Assembly (NCBI GenBank): GCA_037447655.1
Contig: JBBHKE010001059.1
Coordinates: 30,001-94,000, forward strand
Length of the DNA stretch: 64,000 bases
From: Zygnema cylindricum
Lineage: Eukaryota > Streptophyta > Zygnematophyceae > Zygnematales > Zygnemataceae
Reading direction: 5' to 3'
Shown here: positions 55,174 to 64,000 of the stretch, in pieces
Layout: the number at the start of each line of letters is the position of its first letter
Position numbering within the stretch: the first letter of the stretch is position 1
Made by a program: the position numbers and the translations under genes
The notes under the pieces: generated by a model
Told to the model about the DNA's origin: nothing
The model's input: only the letters and a program-made list of their open reading frames with translations
Databases searched by the model: none

Positions 55174-56173
55174 ATGGCGACCACCATGGTGATGGCGACG
55201 ATGCTGATTTTGGCGTGCCACGTGGCACTGGTCATGGGAAACGACAAAGACTTTGCATCATTTCCAGATGGTACGTTTTATCCCTTCTTTTAGGGAGGAT
55301 TTCTTTCTCTGGGTTTTCGTTTGGTTTTATCTTCGTATTTGTTCTTTCTCCATTTTGTTTCCTTTTCTCACAACTTTTTTTTCGTTTCTTGTTTTTTTTT
55401 TTAATTTTTTTTTGGGTTTTCGTTTTTTATCCACCTTTTTGCCAATTCCCAAATGTTAGCAAATTTCTCCTTTTTCTGCGCTTTCAGCCCATTTGTTTAT
55501 TTTTCTGCGTTTTCTCAATTTCACATCTTTTTGCAGATTTCCATTTTTGCACAATTTCGTAGTTTTATCTCAACTTTTCCCATTTTTCCGTTTTCACATT
55601 CGCCCATCTTTCACAAATTCACAATTCCCCTCACCGTTGTTATTGTCTACGTTAATTGATGTGGAGTTTGTTTTTTGTTTGTACGGCGTTTTTTCTCAGA
55701 TAGCTTAATTAATTTGTGAATTCCATTAAGAAACATAAATTGGGTATTCCACCTGTTAGGGTGATGCACAATCTTGACCTGATATTTTTTTACACTAAAA
55801 ATATGAAACCTTTGATTATTAAGGCCGGACAAATAATTTTTTTCATGCCCACCATTAATTCACTTTAACTTGATTTTTTTCCCCTTGATTCATTTTTCAT
55901 GCAGCTACTTTAGGGACAAAGGAGTATGTTGGCGTGAACCCTGCGGCCACTTTACCAAGTTGCAAAGGAATACAAGTCACATTGGCTGTCAAGGATACCT
56001 GCAATACTTTGCTTTTGAAATACTTCAAAGATGATCCTAAAACCAAAATAAAACCGGCCTCCTTTTTAACCTTGAATAAGTTCACATGTACCACGTCTGC
56101 ACTGAACGCTCTTCGTGCCAAGGCCAAAAAAAATCGAACAATTCCCAAAATTTGTACTCCAAAACTAAGATGA
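55174..56173 (+). CDS. Small secreted LysM-like protein, two exons
   Basis: Exon 1 55174-55270 and exon 2 55905-56173, joined through donor GTACGT and acceptor TTTTTCATGCAG, give 121 residues. Residues 1-21 (MATTMVMATMLILACHVALV) are a signal peptide, cleaved near VMG-ND. The mature part has four cysteines: LPSCKG, KDTCNTLLLKYF, FTCTTS and IPKICTP. The pattern Cys...V..DTC..L...Y....F..LN...C......IP..C is that of short plant LysM proteins, which bind GlcNAc polymers at the cell surface or apoplast. The basic stretch RAKAKKNRTIPK replaces the usual loop. LysM identity is by motif only; a different Cys-rich apoplastic family is possible. The intron is T-rich, and AATAAA lies at 56288. Confidence 0.65.
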
Positions 56174-56287
56174 GATCCAAACGTGTTTCGCACCTTAATT
56201 TTCAAAGCTTGGTCCTTAGTAGGTTCTCTGTAATTATCAAGGCACTTACGATTTTGTGAAAGTTGATATTTTATCTACTGCTAGTAA

Positions 56288-56293
56288 AATAAA
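56288..56293 (+). terminator. Candidate polyadenylation signal
   Basis: AATAAA, 115 bases after the stop codon of the LysM-like gene. Confidence 0.45.
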
Positions 56294-56828
56294 AGGTGTA
56301 GAACAATTCTAAGAATTTCATGATAGTTTTTAATGCTTTCAGTAATTTTCCTCAAAATGTTGTATGTGCTAATGCTTGATTTCTAGGTATTTTCTCTGCC
56401 CTCATCAATGGTTTCGAAAGTCTGTTGTGGTAATACCATTGTGTGAAGCCAATACCATTATAGTATGCCATTTCATTGGGATGATGTATTTCTTTTGTGG
56501 CTGTGTATTTGCGTCCTTCCCAATATGAGATGAAATCACAAATGGTTAACTGTTTTTTGTTCATGGAAACTCTTGCAAAATGCTGACGAGATGTAAACAA
56601 TATGTGTATCCACAGTTGCATATCCAGAAGCAAGTTTTGACGTTCTAGAAGTATTATACTTTATTGTTTTTAAAATTAAGTTTGCGTGCCCGCATATTTT
56701 GTGTACTAAATCAATACTTATAGTGTGGTCTAGAATGGATTTACGGAATAGGGTATCTCACGGGTACACGAGCGGCAGATAGTTAGCTGCATATGAATGT
56801 GGTATCTCAGGGGTGCACGAAACCAAGT

Positions 56829-57780
56829 CTTCGGGGGAGTATTGTTTTAGAAGACTTAGAGTCTTGTACACAGTTTTTTGTGTAGCAATAAATACGCTAC
56901 TGAGTGTACTTAAATTACGGAAGTATTCGGTCGACGAAGGTTCATGTGATTTGGTACGGACTTGGAGGATCGCGAAGCGCTCCGGAACGACGCAATCTTA
57001 TACTAAGGGTGTCGCAACATTAAATGCGACGGTACGAAGCTTCGAGAAGTGCACGGCGGATTGTTTTGTCGAAAAGATCCGATATACTAGATTCCTTTTG
57101 GTCGGCAGCAATTCCTTTTGGTCGGCAGCAATACCAGTTTCAGTTATGCGGCGTGAAGATGATCGACAAGTTGTCTCAACGGGCTGTTTACGACAAAGAT
57201 TGCACCGTACGGGTTAGTGAATCAAGACACTTTGTAGGCGCTCTCGGAATTGCACTCGGAATACCTCAAGTCATTACATGATCCATACATATTTAACCGG
57301 ACGTTTTTGGACATACAACAAATTAGGGTTGACCTTGAGTAGTGCGTGGAATCAACTTAATTAGCTTTTAGCATAAGGACAATCACCGTAGGGGCGCCAA
57401 TTAGACTTAGTGGGTAGACATGCGCATTTATTTCTTTTGTTGTTTTGTCAGTTGTAGGTGGCTCACAATTGTATATAGTCTTGAGAGCCTTGTAGGAATA
57501 AAGATCAATGCTTGCTTGAAAAGTAGGGACCGAAGATGTAGTACTTCAAAGTTGTCAAGTGTAGGGAACTTAGATAAGGGACATGGTCGATATTATATCT
57601 TTGTTGCTTTGAGATAATATAAGGGTTTTTCAGAGATATCATGTGTCTTGATGTTGTTAAGTGCTTTGTGTATTTTGTTCGTGTGTCGTGTATTGTTTTA
57701 TGTATGTGACCTCTTTTTGTTTAAATCGTAAGGTATAGTTCATGATGTGTCACAAGGTAAATAAAAGGGAGGATGTCAGT
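56829..57780 (+). repeat. Possible solo or 3' LTR of another retroelement
   Basis: Purine tract GGGGGAG is followed by TATTGTTTTAGAAGACTTAG, an LTR-like start with TG mutated. The body contains GTTTCAGTTATGCGG and an exact tandem of ATTCCTTTTGGTCGGCAGCA (57091-57131). The 3' limit is uncertain, and no other copy is in the window. The 134-codon frame inside has no motif. Confidence 0.4.
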
Positions 57781-58549
57781 CACATATGATTGCTCATTAG
57801 ACTATATTACTCATCGCTGGGGATGCAATAGTTTTGGGTGTTTTCCGCGGTCTATTTTAGACCAAAGGACAATATACTTGACTATTTTGTAAAACAATTT
57901 GGAAATTTTTTCTTATGTATTGATGATCAATGGTGTTTTAAAAAAACATTTTGCATTTGAGAACCCAATCAGCGACCATTCCTCCATCTATCCGAAAGTA
58001 TCGATAAAGAATAGCTAAAAGATGAAAAAAAATGAAGGTGTGGTTTCGACCTGTTAAGCATTGACGCATTGTAAATCCACGAGCAAGTCTCGACCTGAGA
58101 GTTGTACGAAGGAAACAAAATTTGTTGTTCACGTATCATATATTCCTAATTATACGATAGCTTTTAAGCCGCCTTTAAATTGTAAATATTCAACTCAGTA
58201 CAACAATGTGCAGGACTCTATATCAAATTGTATGATTTATTGCAAAATGTACAAATGTTGTTGAGGTAAATTATATACATGTGTATTGTAAGAAATTATT
58301 AAAGGTCTTGAATCATGACTTTATTGTATGTATTTCTAAGTAATTTTTTTTCACAATGATTTCTTAAGAAAAACCACAAAAGAATCCACTGGGAAGGCGT
58401 CCAGATACCTGTAAGACATTTTTACCTCTAACCCCTCACCGCCATTCTATGCCCTAATCTGAATTTCATTCCAAAAAACCTAACATAAAAAATGTTTTCA
58501 TTTCCAGATAGATGAAACTTTCAAATGCCCCCACTTATTTCTTTTTTTT
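57781..58549. other. No gene seen
   Basis: AT-rich sequence. Short frames only. TTTTCATTTCCAG at 58497-58507 could be a splice acceptor for the candidate exon to the right. Confidence 0.4.
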
Positions 58550-58822
58550 CATTTGAAACAAACTATTCTAAGCAGTTACTTTCATAAAAGAAAAAATTCT
58601 CCCTCGAGCAAGATTGTGGAATGTCCACTTCCCCACCACTTTCCCCTTTTCCCTTTTCCCTCTCCCTTTCTTTCTCCTTCTCTATCGGAGGAGCATCCCC
58701 CTCCCCTCCCCCGTCCCCTCCCCTCCCCTACTTCTAAATCTTCTATTGATCCCAAGACCCGTACAACCAAACGACTGAAACGTGGAAGGAAGAGACTTTG
58801 GGACTTCAAATTCTATACACAG
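58550..58822 (+). CDS. Candidate exon of an unidentified basic, Pro/Ser-rich protein
   Basis: Open frame with KQTILSSYFHKRKNSPSSK, a Pro-rich middle (HFPLFPFPSPFLSP) and a basic end KRLKRGRKRLWDFKFYTQ, finishing at a good donor CAG-GTAAAC (58823). QTILSSYF fits the PCNA-interacting (PIP-box) consensus Q-x-x-L-x-x-Y-F. There is no ATG in this frame, so it is an internal exon, or starts elsewhere, or is not coding. An alternative acceptor within the T-rich stretch (near 58570) would remove the PIP-box. No downstream exon recognised. Confidence 0.35.
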
Positions 58823-59304
58823 GTAAACAAACAAAAAAAAAGGCAAACAAAAAAATCGTTTTTAAAAGCCCATAATAACAACAAAAGAAAAAACAATATA
58901 GGTTGACTTTTCCTTAGAGACATCACAATCTGACTATAGGAGTTTCTCCCTCCCTTTAGCATTCGTCGCCAATATCTGATTGTAATGTGTGCACGACATT
59001 GTGAATCACTATTAGTGTGGAGAAATAATTTGTGTGAGGATTTTCTTTAGCGTTGGTAATTTTGTTTTAGGTCCAAATGACCTGGACGATTGTGGGTTGC
59101 AAATAGGATTACGGTTAAGATAAAAAAAAATAAAAAAATGAATTAACGTTATTTTTTGTTTAGAGGCCAAAATCTACCGTGATTGAAGTACATCGGCCAT
59201 CGTTATTACTTTTAATAACGCTAATTGGGTCGTGACGTTTTCCAGTTAGAAATCAGGACTACAATCTGCCACGATAACTCGTACTAAATTAGTATTATTT
59301 ATTC

Positions 59305-60291
59305 TAGGGAATTGTTCATGGCATTGACTATTTTGGTTGCGCACAGTCACTTACGTCACCTTGTCAAAGATTGTACGTTTTAAGTACACATTGGTACAAA
59401 TAAAGGGGTACCCCAATTAGCGTCATGTACGCTAATAGCGATTCGCGGTGTAGTGGAACAACCTTGACTTTCAAAATATTGTTACAATCGGATAAAATTT
59501 TGCCGCGCTTTTTAGGGTCGACCGTCATAATAAAATCAATAATTCACACGGCCGTTCAGGGTTTACAATAACAAAACTGCGGCAACCACATTTAAAAAAA
59601 AGTGTTGCGCACAGTCACTTTCTCACTTTACGTGAGCTCCACTGTGAGAGCACGTGTTGGCTTTTAACTTAGCCGCAAAATTGAAATTTAATCGCGAATC
59701 GTTATATTGAATTTATACGCGAATTGAAGAACAACGCGAAATGAAACCTCTCAAAACTAAATTAGTAAAAGTTTTGTACGAATAAATTAAATTGCACGAA
59801 ACGAATTAAACTTTGTACATTACAATAAAAAGGACCGGCGTAAAAATATCAATGAAACTAAATGAAAAATGCGCGTCGTCACGCACGACCAAAGCAGGCC
59901 ACGCATTTTACGATTGGCGATTAAATTTCAATTTTGTGGCTAAGTTAAAAGCCAAATTGTGCTCTCATAGTGGAGCTCACGTAAAGAGAGAAAGTGACCG
60001 TGCGCAACACTTTTATTTACATGTGGTTGCCGCAGTTTTGTTACCGTAAACCTTCGCGGGCCGTGTGAATTGTTGATTTTTTTATGACGGCCGACTTTCG
60101 AAAGCCCGACAAAATCTTAACCAGTTGTTATAATATTTTGAAAGTCCGAGCTGTTCAATTGATTGACTGTCAAATTTAAACTCAACGGTGCTTTACTTGT
60201 ACCAATGTGTACTTAAAACGTACAATCGTTGACAAGGTGACGTAAGTGACTGTGCGCAACCAAAATAGTCACTGCCATGATCAATTCCCTA
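59305..60291. mobile_element. Long-TIR element 2 (without the hAT MITEs)
   Basis: TAGGGAATTGTTCATGGCAT at the left and CATGATCAATTCCCTA at the right. Arms of about 330 bp match 50403-52299, and TA lies at both ends. The middle (TTTTAACTTAGCCGC, GAAATGAAACCTCTCAAAAC) preserves the uninterrupted sites of the two MITEs. A CACCGYGAATCG-type end (GCTAATAGCGATTCGCGGTG) has inserted in the left arm near 59453. Confidence 0.88.
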
Positions 60292-60880
60292 ATTATAATT
60301 TCGCATTAACACTAAGAATCCTCAACGCTAATCGATGCCGTGTTATTAACGCTAATAGCGATTTACGGCGTACGATATTCTATGAATATTCATTCTATGT
60401 GCACATAGTTCAGTGTCTTCCTTCGTGCCAAAGGTTTTTGGAAAAAGAAAACGCTTGGCGGTATCCAATAGAAAATTGGACAAGTGTGGGTGGGATAAGG
60501 AGAAAAGATATTTGAAGAGTCAAAAAAACCGTTGAAAGTGTTGTGTATCGGTAAATTTTCTTCCGCTAGAACTGTGATTTTTAATATTATTGGTTATCGA
60601 GCGGGCAAGGAAGCCCAATATATTACGTGGTAAGAAGTAAATTGTTATCAACGATATATTTGTATATATGTCGTATTATTATACACGAAGAACTAAATAC
60701 TATATAGTATAATTTTGTACAAAGTGTATACTACAATGCACACTATACTCCGCAACGCGAAAATTGCAAGGTTCAGTACAATATGTCATGTCACGTATCA
60801 CAATTCGGTCCGCACTCTACAGTCCGGACAAACGCGTTGTTCACGTACGATAAAGTCGCACTTTACAGGACCATAAGTCA
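60292..60880. other. MITE end and unassigned sequence
   Basis: GCTAATAGCGATTTACGGCG at 60350-60371 is another end of the TA-target family. The rest shows no gene. Confidence 0.5.
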
Positions 60881-61300
60881 GAGGTCGCAAACGGTCAACC
60901 GCACGGTGACCGACCGTTAACCGACCGCCCGCGTTGGATCCGGAACGGATTCGGTTACCAAATTTGGGGGGCCAAGCGGATTCGGGGGGTTGATTCACAG
61001 AAAAAAAAAAAATCGGTTACGGTCGGGTAAGCAAAAAACGAAAAAAAATGGAAGTTTTGCACTGTCCATACAATCCAACATTATTGTACTTTTTACTCTT
61101 GTTATCGTGGAAGGTATACGGGAGATGTACCACTAATTTTGTACTTATTCGGTTACGGGCGGGTACGGGTAGTCGAGAGAAATCGAGTTTCAGTTTACTT
61201 TTATTTTCTGAAACGCGTTTCGGGTAATGGTTAACAATTTAGGAGCGTGACATAACCCGGTCGGGCGTCGGGTACTCAGATTTTGAAAAAAATAAACGGT
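60881..61300. repeat. Degenerate CGGTTACGG / CGGGTACGGG repeats
   Basis: Words CGGTTACGGTCGGGT, CGGTTACGGGCGGGTACGGG and CCGGTCGGGCGTCGGGTAC are scattered over 400 bp. Probably a diverged TIR element or SINE-like repeat; ends not defined. Confidence 0.4.
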
Positions 61301-61822
61301 CGGTTTCGGTTATCTAAAATTTTGACTTTTGCGAGATCTGCCATAAGTACACTATCGAATAAAAAAAAGTACATTATCGATTATCGGCAAAGAGGTTACC
61401 GATTCAAAACACGTGCGGCAGCTTTTCCCTGGTTCGACGGACGGTTGGAGATCTGCCGCCGCCTATTCCGGACGAAAGTAGTTCTCTCAGGCGATGCTTT
61501 CGTACTTCTCCAATGTGTACCTTATGTACTTTCCGCAATTTCGGGGAGAAAGGTTGGCCATACTTTGCCACCATTGGTCCGACGCCCGCATGACTCGAGA
61601 CCTGTAACTGACCCATCGGACGGTCTGGATTGACTCTTTGAGATCCGTGGTTGATCACCGAAGTACCGGCGTTTTCATCCGTACGGAGCTGCTGTTTCGG
61701 ACTTTCTTGGGATTCCGCTACTATCCAATAGCGTGCTGTTGTTATGTACGGACTATGCGGACAAGTTAACGATGTGTACGGCAAGTCTAAGTTTAAAACT
61801 CAAACGTCGAAGTCTCACCACC

Positions 61823-61925
61823 TGCAGACGTCCTCTCTCCTCTCTTCCCTCCTCTCTCTCTCTATCCCCTCTCTCTTTATTTCCCCTCTCTCTCTCTCTC
61901 GCTCCTTCCCTCTCCCTCTGTTCCT
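61823..61925. repeat. CT-rich tract
   Basis: CTCTCTC and CCCTCTC runs on the plus strand, 550 bp before the 62478 start codon. This is the same sense orientation as the CT tract upstream of WDR26. Confidence 0.75.
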
Positions 61926-62127
61926 CTTTCACAAGCTGTTTATTTTTCCGTAACGGCGTCCCTCTACAAGTTTTGAATCTATAATTTATTTTTTGCATCG
62001 CAGGTTTCTTGTCTCTTCCTGCCGCGTAACAAAAAACGGACTTTTTAGTTCGCATTTTTATCGAAACTTAACTGACTGCTGAAACTTGACGGTCCGGCGG
62101 TGAAGGTTAGGCGAAACGGTGCGTGCA

Positions 62128-62345
62128 CTCTTTTCCGCGCTCGCACTTTTCAGTTCGTACACTTTTCAGCTGCGCCACTCGTGAGCTCGCGCGCTACAGT
62201 ATTTATTTCGCACTTTTCAGTTTTGCACATTTCACAGCTCGCACTTTTCCATTCGCACTATTACTCTTTCTTTCCGTACATGTCCGTTTTGCGCACTCTT
62301 CAGCTCGCACTCTATCCACTTCGCACTTTTCAGTTCGCACTATTC
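62128..62345 (+). promoter_or_regulatory. Array of TCGCACTTTTCAGTT repeats upstream of a gene
   Basis: At least five imperfect copies of TTCGCACTTTTCAGTT between 62140 and 62340. The shorter TCGCAC and CTCGCACT also recur. Irregular spacing of about 20-45 bp. It lies 130-350 bp before the ATG of the next exon. It could be a promoter element cluster or a 5' UTR repeat. Confidence 0.45.
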
Positions 62346-62477
62346 TTGAAACTTAACCGCCGGAATTTGGCATTCCAGCCGTTAGGGTTAAGGGAAGATG
62401 ACGGTGCACTCCTCCGAACCTCCGCTCTCTCGCCCTAATTTCTCCCCCCTTTGTCCGCACTAAAAACCGCACTAATA

Positions 62478-62730
62478 ATGCCGTCCAAATCCGCCATATT
62501 CGTTCCCTCCGCCAATCACCGACAGCGTCGCAACAAAACTTTTTTGTCCGTATCTGCCTCCTCCGTTAGGGCAGTTTTTGTCGCGACGCTGTTTTTTTTC
62601 TTCGGCATCATCGCCTCCCATTGGCTGCCCGCGCTCCAGCCTTCTTGGCCGGAGGAGAGTCTCCCGCGGAAAGTACTTTCGGAAGATGCGACAAAGGCTC
62701 CGGATTTTACGGACTGTAAAACTGAAAAAG
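62478..62730 (+). CDS. First exon of a probable type II membrane protein, 3' part beyond window
   Basis: ATG at 62478 gives MPSKSAIFVPSANHRQRRNK, a short basic cytosolic tail. One hydrophobic span follows (AVFVATLFFFFGIIASHWLP), then a lumenal stem (EESLPRKVLSEDATKAPDF, TDCKTEK). The exon ends after 84 codons plus one base at donor GTGCGT (62731). The layout (basic tail, single anchor, Pro/Ser stem) is typical of Golgi or ER enzymes such as glycosyltransferases, but no catalytic part is visible and I do not recognise the family. The remainder would lie past 64000; nothing coding is seen in 62731-64000. The GC and CpG content is higher than in neighbouring DNA. Confidence 0.55.
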
Positions 62731-63015
62731 GTGCGTTATATGCTTCTTTCCGTACCATTCCGTACCGTTGTCCTTTTTCTGTTAAAAATCTTGCCGATTT
62801 TAATCATAATGGTCTTGTTTTTCTAAAAATATACATATTAAACTAATATAATGTAATATGTGTTTTTTGTATGTACTACTTTTTATTTTGTAAAATAAAA
62901 TATATCGTATTTTTAAATATTTTTTCACAAAGGGTGTTGGAGAGTAAAAACGGAACCTCGTGCGTTTCCATGATTCGCTGTTTCAGTTTAAATCTTGAAT
63001 TTTAATTTTTTGACG

Positions 63016-63017
<2 letters not shown>

Positions 63018-63049
<32 letters not shown>

Positions 63050-63100
63050 ATTGAATTTCATTTTTTTTTGTTTTTTTTTTTTTTTTTTTTTTTTTTTCTT
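63018..63100. repeat. Poly-T tracts
   Basis: Two long T-runs separated by a short spacer. Probably in the first intron of the 62478 gene. Confidence 0.9.
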
Positions 63101-63334
63101 TTTCCAATTTTGTGTCTTAAAAAACACCGAGATAAAGAAAAAATTACATTTCAAGCCTCACTTAAACTGTGCAATTTTTATTTATTCGTCGTCGTTGTTG
63201 TTTTTTTTAATTATAATTTTATTTTATTTTTTTTGTTACCAAAAATATTTATAAATGAATAAATTTATTAAAAAAAAAAAGGCTTTGATTATAAAAATTT
63301 GTCCCAATTTTTTTTCATTATTAATGATCGCCAG

Positions 63335-63545
63335 AGTCCACACTAAATCGTGTTTTACATTTTTGAATAAAAAAAAAAAAAAAAAAAATGTTTCTTCTTA
63401 AAGTAGAGCATTCTATCCACACTAAATCATGTTTTCTTTTTTGAGAGTAAAAAAAAAAATGGGTCACCAAAATTAAAGCAACGGAATCTACACTAAATGG
63501 TGTATTATAAAAAGAAAAAAATTAAATAAATAAAATAAGTAAATA
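63335..63545. repeat. Three imperfect repeats of about 75 bp
   Basis: CCACACTAAATCGTGTTTT, CCACACTAAATCATGTTTT and CTACACTAAATGGTGTATT are each followed by an A-run. Spacing is about 72-77 bp. Confidence 0.75.
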
Positions 63546-63639
63546 ATAAAAACAGGAAAAAAATAAACGAGTCCCAAAATTAGAGTGGTTAAAATTTGTG
63601 GAAACTAAAAAATTGTCTCAAAAATTTCCTCTGGAGGTG

Positions 63640-63912
63640 GGGGTGGAGGGACATTGGGAGGGAGGGAGGAAGAGGGGGGGGGGGGGGGGGAAGGGAGAGA
63701 GGGGAGAGGGGTGTGCTTTTGGGGTATGGGAAGGGGAGAGGGAGCGGGAGAGAAAGGTAGTGGCAGAATTGGCACTAGAAGGAAGAGAGGAGGGAGGGAG
63801 GGGGGGGGGTGAGGGGGGGAGAAGGGAGGAAAAGGTGGGGAAGGGGCAGAAAGGGGGGAGAAGGGAGGGAGACGGGGGGAGAAGGGGGGGGGAGGGCGAG
63901 GAGGGGAACTAG
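63640..63912. repeat. G-rich polypurine tract with long G-runs
   Basis: GGGAGGGAGGGAGG, a run of about 17 G near 63677, then GGGGGGAGAAGGG units. High G-quadruplex potential on the plus strand. The 104-codon Gly/Arg/Glu frame across it is not credible as a gene. Confidence 0.88.
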
Positions 63913-64000
63913 AAAACAGATATTGTGGAGTATTAAACAGAGATAGATTCGACTGGAGAGAGAACTAAAAGAAATTCTCGACAGAGGGAATTTTGGGAAT

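Noticed and set aside
56813-57217. 134-codon frame starting MHETKSSGEY
   Set aside because: It lies across a purine tract and LTR-like start, has no motif, and contains an exact 20-bp tandem duplication.
63598-63912. 104-codon Gly/Arg/Glu frame
   Set aside because: Pure low-complexity translation of a G-rich tract, with no ATG at the nominal start.

Overview
The window reads as nuclear DNA of a land plant. It holds one recognisable multi-exon gene of plant type (a WDR26 homologue), a small secreted LysM-like gene, and the first exon of a probable membrane protein. Almost everything else is transposon-derived: decayed Ty1/Copia retrotransposons, a gag-protease retroelement without reverse transcriptase, and many MITEs. 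Two runs of ten Ns (21770-21779 and 36453-36462) mark assembly gaps. The species cannot be named from the sequence. CRISPR arrays, operons and rRNA genes are absent.

Layout. 0.7-7.6 kb: the WDR26-like gene on the minus strand, five exons visible and the 3' end beyond the left edge. Its introns carry long pyrimidine tracts (sense strand) and MITEs. 8-14.3 kb: gene-free, dense in TIR elements, hairpins and dispersed repeats. 14.4-41.8 kb: Copia graveyard. I separate a family 1, whose LTRs carry a tRNA-like module and a G-box, and a family 2 with LTRs of about 1.1 kb. Copy X (family 1, plus strand) was split by insertion of Y (family 2, 24333-35657). Its target duplication is still visible, and X continues in frame across the site. 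Y was in turn interrupted by Z (family 1, minus strand). Copies V, W and B are truncated or chimeric. 41.9-48.5 kb: a very long, proline-rich gag with two zinc knuckles and a retropepsin on the minus strand, broken by stops and frameshifts. 48.6-49.6 kb: AT-rich tandem repeat. 50.4-52.3 kb and 59.3-60.3 kb: two copies of one long-TIR element. The first contains two hAT-type MITEs, and the second shows the empty sites. 52.3-56.2 kb: the LysM-like gene with a partial inverted copy of its first exon, separated by hAT-like repeats. 56.8-57.8 kb: probable solo LTR. 58.5 kb: candidate exon. 61.8-62.7 kb: repeat-rich promoter and first exon of an anchored protein; the rest of that gene lies beyond the right edge.

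The most unusual signals are: a tRNA-like A-box/B-box module embedded antisense in every family 1 LTR; Copia LTRs that contain the gag start codon; the nested insertions that can be dated against each other; and the inverted duplication of a secretory exon. Exon boundaries were placed by reading splice sites and homology by eye. Protein assignments come from recognised motifs, not from database searches.
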